From: Anaerolineaceae bacterium UBA5404
GTDB taxonomy: Bacteria > Chloroflexota > Anaerolineae > Anaerolineales > Anaerolineaceae
Reading direction: 5' to 3'
DNA: 64,000 nucleotides
Assembly: GCA_002409625.1 (NCBI GenBank)
Contig: DHNY01000004.1
Location: 1-64,000, forward strand
Numbering within the stretch: position 1 is the stretch's first letter; every line of letters starts with the position of its first letter. Below, in pieces: positions 26,880-35,720 of the stretch. A program made the position numbers and the translations under genes. The notes beneath the pieces are model-generated. The model did no database searches, was not told where the DNA came from, and was given only the letters and a program-made list of their open reading frames with translations.

Positions 26880-28328
26880 ATGGACATATCCCATTATCCT
26901 AACGATGTTTACCAAGGCAAAAAGGTAGATAAAGCCGCGCGCCTGCATTATGGCTTATCAATGTTGGGGCTTTCAACGTTGAGCGGTGTGTTTGCCTCTT
27001 TGCTGATTATGTTTTATCAGGACTACTTCGGTATTTCTGCCAAATGGATTACCATCGCATTCATCGTCTATGCGGTGTGGAACGCGGTGAATGACCCCAT
27101 TTTTGGGCAACTGACCGATAGCACGCGCAGTAAGCATGGCAGGCGCATTCCCTTTATGCGTTACACCGCGCCGTTTTTTGCGCTGACATTCATCGCAGTG
27201 TGGTTTGTGCCCGAGAAAAGCTCCGATATGACCAAATTCATCTGGATGCTGGTCTCGATGATCCTCTATGACAGCTGTTTTACCATCATCGGGCTGGTAC
27301 ACTCCGCGTTGATGCCTGAGATGACTGAATCGCTTGAAGAACGCTCAAGATTGCAGGTGAGTTCGAGCTTGTTTGGCCTTTTGGGCACGGCACTGGGCTT
27401 TGTTATTCCCGACCTGGTGCGCCCCAAAGCCGGCTCGATGGACACCAGCCTTTGGCCTTTACGCCTGGCGATGATCGGTTTGGCAGTGGTATGCGCGCTT
27501 TTGATTTGGATAGCAACCTATAAAATAAAAGAGCGACCGGAGTTCAGCCAGGTGGATAAGCCCATCCCACTCAAGGAAGCCTTAAAAGCCACGCTGACCA
27601 ACAAAAACTTCATCATCTTTGACATTGCCAACTTCATGGCGGTGTTTATGTTCTCGATTTGTATGGGTGCCATTTTCTACGTGTCGGATTATGTGACCCA
27701 ATCCAGTTCACTGTACATCCTTGCCGCGCTTTTTATCCCCTTGGCAATCAGCGTGCCACTTACCAAATATGCTTTGAAACGCTTTGAATCGGTGGGCACT
27801 TTTCAGGTTTACATGGTGATTTGTGGCGTGGGATTGCTGTTGACCGCGCTTTTACCACCCGCATGGATTTACCTTGGTATGGCGATTGTTGGTTTTGGCT
27901 ATGCTGGCATTTTGGTCGGCTTGAATTTGTCTTTGGGCACGATTATTGATGAGGACGAGGTGCGTACCGGTGTGCGGCGTGAGGGCAGTTATTTTGGCGC
28001 GAACGCCTTGATTACCAAGCCGGCTGAGTCAATTGCCGCGCCATTGACGGCTGCGGTATTGGCAGCCACGGGCTTCATCACCCGCGAATCGAATGCTGGG
28101 CAGATTTTCTTGAACCAGCCGGAAAGTGCGATTTGGGGCATCCGCATGATTATTGGGCTTATTCCGGGCATTGCGATGCTGCTCGGTGCGGCGGTCTTGC
28201 TCTTTTTCCCGCTGAAGGGGCAAAAACTTAAGGACATGAAAGCAAAAGTTCTGGAAATGCACGCCGAAAAAGAAGCGCAACTGGCAGAACTGGAAAGCCC
28301 ATCGAGCGAAATAATAAATCAGGACTAG
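26880..28328 (+). CDS. GPH-family glycoside/cation symporter (MFS)
   Basis: A 482-residue transporter with about 12 hydrophobic segments. The GPH signature follows helix 2: NAVNDPIFGQLTDSTRSKHGRRIPFMRY. Such proteins import glycosides with Na+ or H+. The ATG at 26880 has GGAG 8 bases upstream, and a TATAAT lies at 26849-26854. It is followed 18 bases later by yjbQ. A second, diverged member is at 31330-32634. The actual sugar cannot be told. Confidence 0.85.
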   Translation: MDISHYPNDVYQGKKVDKAARLHYGLSMLGLSTLSGVFASLLIMFYQDYFGISAKWITIAFIVYAVWNAVNDPIFGQLTDSTRSKHGRRIPFMRYTAPFFALTFIAVWFVPEKSSDMTKFIWMLVSMILYDSCFTIIGLVHSALMPEMTESLEERSRLQVSSSLFGLLGTALGFVIPDLVRPKAGSMDTSLWPLRLAMIGLAVVCALLIWIATYKIKERPEFSQVDKPIPLKEALKATLTNKNFIIFDIANFMAVFMFSICMGAIFYVSDYVTQSSSLYILAALFIPLAISVPLTKYALKRFESVGTFQVYMVICGVGLLLTALLPPAWIYLGMAIVGFGYAGILVGLNLSLGTIIDEDEVRTGVRREGSYFGANALITKPAESIAAPLTAAVLAATGFITRESNAGQIFLNQPESAIWGIRMIIGLIPGIAMLLGAAVLLFFPLKGQKLKDMKAKVLEMHAEKEAQLAELESPSSEIINQD

Positions 28329-28346
28329 GAACACGGAGAAAAGAAA

Positions 28347-28766
28347 ATGAAATCTTACCGCGAAGTTATAACCATCAATTATCCTGGCCGACGTGGCTTT
28401 GTAAACATTACCCCAGAAGTGAACCGTGCCCTGAAAGAAAGTGGCATCAAGGAAGGTTTTGTGCTGGTCAACGCTATGCACATCACCGCTTCGGTGTTCA
28501 TCAATGATGACGAACGCGGGCTGCACCATGACTATGAGTTGTGGTTGGAGAGGCTCGCGCCACACGCGCCGGTCAGCCAGTATCGCCATAATGACACCGG
28601 TGAGGATAATGCCGACGCGCATATGAAACGCCAGGTGATGGGTCGTGAAGTTGTGGTTGCCATCACCAACGGACGCCTTGATTTTGGCCCCTGGGAGCAG
28701 ATTTTTTATGGCGAGTTTGACGGCCGCCGTCCCAAACGCATCTTGATTAAGATTATTGGTGAGTGA
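28347..28766 (+). CDS. yjbQ: YjbQ family protein (UPF0047)
   Basis: A 139-residue protein of the YjbQ/UPF0047 family, described as having secondary thiamine-phosphate synthase activity. The family pattern is present: GFVLVNAMHITASVFINDDE, DYELWLERLAP, NADAHMKRQVMGREV with the conserved His, and a final GPWEQIFYGEFDGRRPKR. Length is typical. GGAG lies a few bases before the ATG. It lies between the symporter and a Bro-N protein with short gaps. Confidence 0.9.
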   Translation: MKSYREVITINYPGRRGFVNITPEVNRALKESGIKEGFVLVNAMHITASVFINDDERGLHHDYELWLERLAPHAPVSQYRHNDTGEDNADAHMKRQVMGREVVVAITNGRLDFGPWEQIFYGEFDGRRPKRILIKIIGE

Positions 28767-28774
28767 GACAAGAC

Positions 28775-29617
28775 ATGAATGAGATAAAGCTGTATGAAAA
28801 CAAGGTGATTCGGTCTGTGTGGGATAAAGAAAATGAAGAATGGTTTTTCTCTGTTGTTGATGTGGTGGGTGTACTGACGGAGAGTGCCAATCCGCGAAGA
28901 TACTGGAGTGACCTTAAGAGAAAACTGAAAGAAGAAGGTGCTGATCAACTGTACGAAAAAATCGTACAGTTGAAAATGAAAGCTCCAGACGGAAAAATGC
29001 GGGCAACTGATGCTGCCAACATGCAAGGCATTTTCCGTATTATCCAATCCATTCCTTCGCCAAAAGCGGAGCCTTTTAAGATGTGGCTGGCTGAGGTTGG
29101 CAAAGAGCGGGTTGATGAGATTGTTGATCCCGAACTTAGCATTGACCGCGCTTTACGTACTTACTTGCAAAAAGGTTATTCGCGGGAGTGGATAAATCAA
29201 AGACTTCAAGCCATTCAAGTTCGAAAAGAGCTGACCGATGTCTGGCAAGACCATGGCGTGAAAGAAGGTGTTGAGTTCGCCATCCTCACCAATGAGATTT
29301 CGAAAGCCTGGTCAGGTATGACGACTGGGCAATATAAAGTTTTTAAAAATCTCAAAAAAGAAAATCTCAGAGATAACATGTCTACCCTAGAGCTGGTGCT
29401 CAATATGCTTGCGGAGGCAACCACCACGGAACTCACCCAGACCATCCATCCCCAAGGTTTGGAAGAAAACAAAGCGGTAGCCAAAGATGGCGGTACCGTT
29501 GCTGGAAACGCCAGGAAAGACATCGAGGCAAGAACTGGCAAGCCAGTCATTACTTCAAAAAATGCGGTTGATTTTTCGAAACTGATAGAAGACATGTCGG
29601 ATAAAGAAGAAAAATAG
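28775..29617 (+). CDS. Bro-N domain protein, phage-antirepressor-like
   Basis: A 280-residue protein whose N-terminal ~110 residues fit the BRO/Bro-N fold (VIRSVWDKENEEWFFSVVDVVGVLTES, then RRYWSDLKRKLKEEG). The rest is charged and helical (SREWINQRLQAIQVRKELTDVW), with a Lys-rich end. Such proteins are common as phage antirepressors but also occur alone in anaerobe genomes. No integrase, repressor or structural phage gene is nearby, so this is a solitary copy. The ATG at 28775 is favoured; a GTG at 28763 is in frame. Confidence 0.75.
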   Translation: MNEIKLYENKVIRSVWDKENEEWFFSVVDVVGVLTESANPRRYWSDLKRKLKEEGADQLYEKIVQLKMKAPDGKMRATDAANMQGIFRIIQSIPSPKAEPFKMWLAEVGKERVDEIVDPELSIDRALRTYLQKGYSREWINQRLQAIQVRKELTDVWQDHGVKEGVEFAILTNEISKAWSGMTTGQYKVFKNLKKENLRDNMSTLELVLNMLAEATTTELTQTIHPQGLEENKAVAKDGGTVAGNARKDIEARTGKPVITSKNAVDFSKLIEDMSDKEEK

Positions 29618-29628
29618 GATTTGATTTT

Positions 29629-30405
29629 ATGAGTAATTATCTGGAAGCAAATAAAGCACGATGGAATAGGGTTGCTCGCAAAAGGGGTAATCCTTACACC
29701 ATCCCCATCAGCCGTGAAGACTTAATGCGTGCGAAAGAAAACCCTATTGATGTTGCTCTAACCGTTGGGAAGAGTGTGCCCATCGAATGGTTTGAGAAAG
29801 CGCAGGGAAATAAAATACTCGGTTTGGCATGTGGTGGAGGGCAACAAGGTCCAGTCTTTGCAGTAAAAGGTTATGAAACAACCATTATGGATTACTCAGA
29901 GGAACAGCTCGCTTCTGACAAAATGGTTGCTGAAAGAGAAGGGTTGTCTATTAAAACAGTGCTTGCGGATATGACAGAGCGTTTTCCGTTTGAGGACGAA
30001 AGCTTTGACATCATTTTTTGCCCTGTTTCCAATGTTTATGTTGAAAAGCTAGACAATATGTGGAAGGAATCCTATCGCGTTTTAAAGCATAGTGGCTTAT
30101 TGATGGTGGGATATATGAACCCATGGGTGTATATGTATGATTCTGATTCCGTGTGGGATAGGCCAGATGACGCTCTTATTTTGAGGTATAGTCTGCCATT
30201 TAATGCCAGAGAATTAGAAGCCGAGGGCACGATTTCGATAGATCCTGATTATGGCTATGAATTTAGCCACACCCTGGAAGCACAGATAAGAGGACAGCTA
30301 AAAGCGGGGTTTGCCATGATTGACTTTTACGAATCGAAAGACCCCAGCAATAGATTAACTGCTTTTTCGAGTGACTATCTAGCAAACCTCTCCATTAAAT
30401 TGTGA
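29629..30405 (+). CDS. Class I SAM-dependent methyltransferase
   Basis: A 258-residue Rossmann-type methyltransferase: motif I ILGLACGGGQQGPVFA near residues 63-78, the acidic end of strand 2 in IMDYSEEQL, and FPFEDESFDIIFCPVSNVYV as motif IV. It starts 11 bases after the Bro-N gene with AGGA upstream. The target molecule is unknown. The long N-terminal part before motif I and the unusual Cys in motif I resemble small-molecule methyltransferases of Clostridia and Chloroflexota. Confidence 0.82.
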   Translation: MSNYLEANKARWNRVARKRGNPYTIPISREDLMRAKENPIDVALTVGKSVPIEWFEKAQGNKILGLACGGGQQGPVFAVKGYETTIMDYSEEQLASDKMVAEREGLSIKTVLADMTERFPFEDESFDIIFCPVSNVYVEKLDNMWKESYRVLKHSGLLMVGYMNPWVYMYDSDSVWDRPDDALILRYSLPFNARELEAEGTISIDPDYGYEFSHTLEAQIRGQLKAGFAMIDFYESKDPSNRLTAFSSDYLANLSIKL

Positions 30406-30557
30406 GCGCGATTCCATATCGTAAATGCATATCATTCATTTTTTATGCAGCCTTAAGATCTGTAGGGATTGTACAGTTTTTGCGATTGTGCTCAAAAAAT
30501 CGCCGAATATCCTATAATTAAGCTGACTAAACCAATACTAGACTGGAAAGGACTAAT

Positions 30558-31196
30558 ATGACACAAGATTACGAAAAGAAAGATTGGATGAAATCTCTCG
30601 TTGAACTCCCCGAATTGCCCTGGGCGAAAGACGCGCTGGCACCCATCATCTCTGAAGACACCATCAATTTCCACTATGGCAAACACCACAACGCTTATGT
30701 GGTCAAGACCAAGGAACTGATTGCCGGCACTGAACTTGAAGGCAAATCCCTCGAAGAAATTATGATTTTCGCCGCGGGCAAACCCGAACACAAGGTGCTT
30801 TATAACAATGCCGCCCAGGTTTGGAACCACAGTTTCTACTGGAAGTGCCTGACCCCCAAAGACAAATCCGTGATGCCCGAAGAACTGCGCGAGATGCTGG
30901 CGCATTGCTTTGGGTCGGTTGAGGAATTCAAGAAGCAACTGGTTGCCGCTGGTATGGGTCAATTTGGCAGCGGTTGGGCATGGGTTGTGGTTCAGGATGG
31001 CAAGCTTGCCATTTCCAAGACCCCCAACGCCGAAGAACCCTGGAGCGATACCGTTTCACCCGTGCTCACCTTGGACGTTTGGGAACACGCTTATTACCTC
31101 GATTTCCAAAACCGCCGCCAGGCTTATTTGGAAGAAGTCCTCGATAATATTATCAATTGGGATTACATGCTCGAGAATATCAAGAAGTACAAGTAG
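30558..31196 (+). CDS. sodB: Superoxide dismutase, iron type
   Basis: A 212-residue Fe/Mn-family dismutase. Metal ligands are visible as His39 in INFHYGKHH, His91 in NHSFYW, and Asp and His in LDVWEHAYY. The AAQVWNHSFYW context, with Gln in the second-sphere position before this motif, matches iron enzymes rather than manganese ones. AAAGGA precedes the ATG, with TATAAT at 30513-30518 upstream. It is single-gene, closed by a terminator. An oxygen-defence enzyme fits an anaerobe with occasional oxygen exposure. Confidence 0.93.
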   Translation: MTQDYEKKDWMKSLVELPELPWAKDALAPIISEDTINFHYGKHHNAYVVKTKELIAGTELEGKSLEEIMIFAAGKPEHKVLYNNAAQVWNHSFYWKCLTPKDKSVMPEELREMLAHCFGSVEEFKKQLVAAGMGQFGSGWAWVVVQDGKLAISKTPNAEEPWSDTVSPVLTLDVWEHAYYLDFQNRRQAYLEEVLDNIINWDYMLENIKKYK

Positions 31197-31217
31197 CACT
31201 TCTGTTTTAGCTAATAG

Positions 31218-31248
31218 AAAGCGGTGTTCGAAAGAGCATCGCTTTTTT
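31218..31248 (+). terminator. Rho-independent terminator after sodB
   Basis: A 12-bp stem with G-U pairs, a GAAA tetraloop at 31230-31233, and six T after the stem. Confidence 0.88.
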
Positions 31249-31329
31249 GATGTCAGCGGTAAAGGATAGATTTTACCCAAGAAAACTGTTTCAGACTAAA
31301 ATTAAGGCACTATCAGAAACGGGTTGCCT

Positions 31330-32634
31330 ATGGAAACACATCAGCATAACAAAACGATTAGTCTCAAAACCTGGCTGGCGATGGGTGCATTAGCCATCGT
31401 TGGGCAGTTAGCGTGGGCGGTGGAGAACTCTTGGTTCAACAAGTTTGTGGCGGATATGATCACACCCGACCCCAGACCCATTGCCTGGATGGTGGCTGCC
31501 AGCGCGGTAGTGGCGACGCTCACCAGCATCTTTATGGGTACCTGGAGCGATCGCACACGCTCTCGTTGGGGTAAACGCAAACCCTTTATTTTGATTGGCT
31601 ACGGTCTGTGGGGCGTGATGACCGCGGTTTTCCCGCTCACCGCGACAATCAAACATGTCGGTACAGCGATTTTGATGGTGGTGCTCATCGACTGTGTGAT
31701 GACCTTTTTTGGCTCGACCGCGAATGATGCCGCTTTCAACGCCTGGACTGCAGACCTAAGCCCAGAAAATAAACGCGGACGGGTGGAGGGTTTGCTCAAC
31801 TTCTGCCTCTTTGTGGCGCAACTGGTTTCCTATACCGCTGCAGGCATGTTGATTGAGTCCAAAGGCTATTTTGTTTTCTTTTATGCCCTGGGTGCAATTG
31901 TTACCGTAATCGGCGTGATTGCCAGCTTGCAGATCCAAGAGCCTTCCTCCGAACATGAACCCAAACCAGAGAAAAGTTACTGGCAAGAGATTGGTGAGTT
32001 GCTTAACTTTCGCATTTTACTCAAAAACAAAATGCTCTTTCTCGTGTTACTGATTATCACAATCGCCGGCATTGGTTTTCAGGTTTCTTTCCCTTATTTA
32101 CTCATTTATGTGACCGACACACTCAAGATGCCCATTTCGAGCTACTCGGTTATTGGTGGGGCAATGTTGGTGGGCAGCGCGATTTTGGCTATCCCATTAG
32201 GCTTTCTGGCTGAGAAAGTGAACAGAAAAGCGCTCACCATTGCATCGCTTGCTTTGAGCGCTCTTGGTTACTTTTTGTTCTCACAAACGACCAACTTAAT
32301 CCTATTGGCTCTCTTTGGTTTGTTGTGGCTGGGAATGAACACCGCTTTCGCGATTGTGAGCATGGCTTGGCTTAAAGACCTCTTGCCAGCTGAGAGCCGG
32401 GGACGCTTTTTGGGCGTGCGCATGATTTTCGCCGTGATGTTGCCGATGGTCTTCGGACCGACGATTGGGCAGGCGCTTATTCGCCAATATGGCATCCCAG
32501 CGACCCTGGGCACAGAAGCCGGCTTTTTGCCCGTTCCGATTGTATTCATCGTTGGGGCGTTTATCACGCTTTTTGCTATAATACCTTCGTTACTGATAGA
32601 CAAATACAGCCCCAGCCCTAAAGTTGAGGCATAA
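31330..32634 (+). CDS. MFS/GPH-type sugar symporter
   Basis: A 434-residue transporter with 12 hydrophobic segments. The loop after helix 2 reads GTWSDRTRSRWGKRKPFILIG, the DxTRSRxGRRKP signature shared by GPH symporters and SUC-like transporters. The ATG at 31330 is preferred to an in-frame TTG 6 bases upstream. The GH2 enzyme starts 16 bases after its stop, so the pair should import and hydrolyse one glycoside. Confidence 0.83.
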   Translation: METHQHNKTISLKTWLAMGALAIVGQLAWAVENSWFNKFVADMITPDPRPIAWMVAASAVVATLTSIFMGTWSDRTRSRWGKRKPFILIGYGLWGVMTAVFPLTATIKHVGTAILMVVLIDCVMTFFGSTANDAAFNAWTADLSPENKRGRVEGLLNFCLFVAQLVSYTAAGMLIESKGYFVFFYALGAIVTVIGVIASLQIQEPSSEHEPKPEKSYWQEIGELLNFRILLKNKMLFLVLLIITIAGIGFQVSFPYLLIYVTDTLKMPISSYSVIGGAMLVGSAILAIPLGFLAEKVNRKALTIASLALSALGYFLFSQTTNLILLALFGLLWLGMNTAFAIVSMAWLKDLLPAESRGRFLGVRMIFAVMLPMVFGPTIGQALIRQYGIPATLGTEAGFLPVPIVFIVGAFITLFAIIPSLLIDKYSPSPKVEA

Positions 32635-32650
32635 AGCACAGGAAAACACA

Positions 32651-34438
32651 TTGAAACCACAAAATCAGCTTAGCTTAAAAACCCCGTGGCAACCCGAAGA
32701 GCCAATCCCTCTGCCGGAATATCCCCGACCACAAATGGTGCGCCATACCTGGCAGAACCTGAACGGTTGGTGGGATTATGCTATTTTACCCATTGCGGAA
32801 GCTGTTTTGGAGGAAGATTGGCAAGGAAAAATCCTGGTGCCTTTTGCCGTGGAATCGGCTCTCTCAGGAGTTGAAAAACCATTCCTTCCAGAGGAAAAAC
32901 TTTGGTATCGAAGATCTTTTGAACAGGCTTTAGCACCCGGGCAACGATTATTGCTCCATTTTGGCGCGGTAGATTTTGCTTGCGAAGTTTGGGTAAACGG
33001 CATCGCTGTTGGCGATCATTGGGGTGGTTATTTACCCTTTTATTTCGACATTACGGAAGCATGTCGAGAAGGTGAAAATGAGTTGCTGGTAGCCGTGCTT
33101 GACCCAAGCAACGATTCCTATAACCAAACTGGCAAGCAAAGCCTCAGACCGGGTGACATTTGGTATTCGGCGGTTTCGGGCATTTGGCAAACGGTTTGGC
33201 TCGAAGTTGTACCGGAAACCTATATCGAAAAACTGATTATTACGCCGGATATTGACATGGAACTTTTGGAACTTGGCGTTAAATTAAACGCGCCCGAGGA
33301 TGCCGGGAACTATAAAATAAAGACATGCATATCTTTTGAGGGCAATGAAGTTGCACTGGTGGAAGCTCAAGCCAATGAAGTTCTCCAAATTCAGATTCCG
33401 GAAGCGAAACTTTGGCATCCAGACCATCCATATCTCTACGATTTAGACATAAAGCTTTATCGTGCTGATGAATTGTTGGATGAGGTTGAAAGCTATTTTG
33501 CGATGCGGAAGTTTAGCCGAGCCAAAGACCAAAACGGCTATTGGCGGATGACTTTGAACAATGAATTCATCTTTATGTATGGCTTGCTGGATCAAGGCTA
33601 TTTTCCGGATGGGCTGTACACGCCACCCAGCGAAGAAGCCATGCTTTTTGACATCGAATACACCAAGAAAATCGGCTGTAACGTGATCCGCAAGCACATC
33701 AAGGTGGAACCTTTGCGCTGGTACGCGGCATGCGACCGAATGGGCATCATCGTTTGGCAGGACATGGTTAATGGCGGACGCACCACCAAAGATATGGTGG
33801 TGATGTTTAGCTTCACTTCCGGCATCCACCGCTATGATCAACATCGCTTCAAGCGCTTTGGCAGACAAGACCCTCAAAACCGGGCAGATTTTGAAGCCGA
33901 ATACAAAACGATGATTGAGACGCTCTATAACGTGCCCAGTATCGCAGTATGGGTGCCTTTTAATGAGAGTTGGGGGCAGTTTGAAGCCTTGCGCATAGCA
34001 AAATTAACGAAGAAATTAGACCCCACGCGTTTGGTTGACCATGCTTCTGGTTGGTTTGATCAAGGTGGTGGTGACTTCCAAAGCCGGCATGTTTATTTCA
34101 AGAAGCTTAGCGCCTCACAACCCGACCATCGTGTGCTGGCGGTGACCGAATTCGGTGGTTATAGCTATATCGTGCCCGGTCATGTTTGGAGTGAGACCAA
34201 AAAGTTTGGCTATCGCCATTTCAAAACGCCCGAAGCTTTGATGAAAGCTTATCGTCAATTGTTGATGGAACAAGTCGCGCCACTCATTCCACGCGGTTTA
34301 AGCGCAGCTATTTATACCCAAACAACCGACATAGAGACCGAAATTAACGGTTTGTTGAGCTATGACCGTAAGGTTGAGAAGATGTATGCAGACTTTTTAC
34401 GGGACTTGCATCAATCGATTATTAACACTGAATACTAA
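32651..34438 (+). CDS. Glycoside hydrolase family 2 enzyme
   Basis: A 595-residue enzyme with the GH2 order: jelly-roll sugar-binding domain (NLNGWWDYAI, RRSFEQALAPGQRLLLHFG), Ig-like domain, then a TIM barrel. The acid/base is Glu439 in FNESWGQ and the nucleophile is Glu500 in TEFGG, numbered from the TTG at 32651 (AGGAAA 8 bases upstream). It is shorter than LacZ and lacks a signal peptide, so it acts in the cytoplasm on an imported glycoside. Whether it is a beta-galactosidase, beta-glucuronidase or beta-mannosidase is not clear. Confidence 0.88.
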   Translation: MKPQNQLSLKTPWQPEEPIPLPEYPRPQMVRHTWQNLNGWWDYAILPIAEAVLEEDWQGKILVPFAVESALSGVEKPFLPEEKLWYRRSFEQALAPGQRLLLHFGAVDFACEVWVNGIAVGDHWGGYLPFYFDITEACREGENELLVAVLDPSNDSYNQTGKQSLRPGDIWYSAVSGIWQTVWLEVVPETYIEKLIITPDIDMELLELGVKLNAPEDAGNYKIKTCISFEGNEVALVEAQANEVLQIQIPEAKLWHPDHPYLYDLDIKLYRADELLDEVESYFAMRKFSRAKDQNGYWRMTLNNEFIFMYGLLDQGYFPDGLYTPPSEEAMLFDIEYTKKIGCNVIRKHIKVEPLRWYAACDRMGIIVWQDMVNGGRTTKDMVVMFSFTSGIHRYDQHRFKRFGRQDPQNRADFEAEYKTMIETLYNVPSIAVWVPFNESWGQFEALRIAKLTKKLDPTRLVDHASGWFDQGGGDFQSRHVYFKKLSASQPDHRVLAVTEFGGYSYIVPGHVWSETKKFGYRHFKTPEALMKAYRQLLMEQVAPLIPRGLSAAIYTQTTDIETEINGLLSYDRKVEKMYADFLRDLHQSIINTEY

Positions 34439-34458
34439 AACCTAAGCGACTAAATAAG

Positions 34459-35568
34459 CTAGTCATTCACCACATAGGGCAGGTAGGCTTCATAGCCTTG
34501 TTCAGCCATTTCTGCTTTGGGAATGAAGCGTAAACTGGCGCCGTTGATGCAAAAGCGGGTGCCACCCTGGTCAATAGGCCCATCCTCGAAAACATGGCCC
34601 AGGTGGCTGTCAGCGTCATTTGAACGCACTTCAACGCGTACCATGCCATGGGTGAAGTCCTTTGAATAGCTCATTACGGATGTGGTTATGGGCATCGTGA
34701 AGGATGGCCAACCACAGCCCGCATCATATTTATCATCCGAAGAAAAGAGAGGTTGCCCGCTGGTGATATCCACATAAATTCCGGCTTCGTTGAGTTGGTC
34801 AAAGGGGCTGCTAAAAGGGCGCTCTGTGCCACTGTTTTGGGTTACGTCAAATTCCAAGGGACTCAAGGTTTTTTTGAGGTCGTTTTGGCTTGGTTTTTCA
34901 TAGGCAGGATATAAGGGGTCACTCACCTGGTTTAAATTGATATGACAGTAGCCAAAGGGGTTTTTGTTCAAATAGTCCTGGTGGTAATCTTCGGCGGGGA
35001 TGTAATTTTTGAGGGTTTCAACCTCGACCACTAATGCCTTATCATACTTTTTTGCTTCAACTTCTAAGGCGGCTTGCGCAACCCGGGTTTGATAGACATC
35101 CGTCGTATAAATGCCGGTGCGATATTGTGTGCCGCGGTCATTGCCTTGTTGATTGAGCAAGGTTGGATCGATGATACGGAAGTAATGCGCCAATAGTTCG
35201 GCAAGATGGATGCGGTTGGCATCGTAACTTAGTTTGAGCACTTCGGCATGTCCGGTACCGGCGACAGTTTCATAGTTTGTGTCATCACTTTCGCCGTTGG
35301 CGTAGCCAACTTCGGTGGCAATGACTTGCGGGATTTGTTTGAAGTAGGCTTCAACACCCCAAAAACAACCGCCAGCGAGGTAGATATCTTTGGACTTGAT
35401 GCTTTGTGGCTTGGCAAGTTCTGGGTTTTGAATTGTTTTCATCAGTTCTGTTTCCTGTTTGTTTTCAGTTTGGGTATAACCCTGTGGCGCTTTGTTCAGG
35501 CACGCGCTGAGGGTTAGGACCATAATGGTTAATGTCAACACAATGGTGGACAGTCTTTTTCTTAGCAT
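34459..35568 (-). CDS. msrAB: Lipid-anchored bifunctional methionine sulfoxide reductase MsrA-MsrB
   Basis: A 369-residue fusion that repairs both stereoisomers of oxidised methionine outside the cytoplasm. The signal ends in Leu-Ser-Ala-Cys23, a lipobox. MsrA follows with catalytic Cys in GGCFWGVEAYF near residue 68, then MsrB with GCGWPSFTMPI and the catalytic Cys in RFCINGASLRF near the C-terminus. The zinc-binding CxxC pair of many MsrB proteins is missing at its usual place (YVDITSGQPLFSS), as in the metal-free subgroup. A separate electron donor is needed and is not next to it. Confidence 0.93.
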   Translation of the reverse strand: MLRKRLSTIVLTLTIMVLTLSACLNKAPQGYTQTENKQETELMKTIQNPELAKPQSIKSKDIYLAGGCFWGVEAYFKQIPQVIATEVGYANGESDDTNYETVAGTGHAEVLKLSYDANRIHLAELLAHYFRIIDPTLLNQQGNDRGTQYRTGIYTTDVYQTRVAQAALEVEAKKYDKALVVEVETLKNYIPAEDYHQDYLNKNPFGYCHINLNQVSDPLYPAYEKPSQNDLKKTLSPLEFDVTQNSGTERPFSSPFDQLNEAGIYVDITSGQPLFSSDDKYDAGCGWPSFTMPITTSVMSYSKDFTHGMVRVEVRSNDADSHLGHVFEDGPIDQGGTRFCINGASLRFIPKAEMAEQGYEAYLPYVVND

Positions 35569-35660
35569 TTTAGGCTTATCTTTCTAAGGATTTAACATAA
35601 CATCCTTAAACGGATTTTAACATAGCCGCATCACTGGAAAAACAGGCTGTAAAAGGCTCA

Positions 35661-35693
35661 ATAAAAAACGACCGCCCAAGCTGAGCGGTCGTT
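35661..35693 (-). terminator. Rho-independent terminator after the Agl23-NHL fusion
   Basis: A 9-bp stem (35667-35675 with 35685-35693), a 9-base loop and, on the minus strand, a run of T after the stem. It lies 28 bases beyond the stop of the leftward gene. Confidence 0.85.
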
Positions 35694-35720
35694 CTAGGTT
35701 ACGGTGAAAACCAAATCCTC

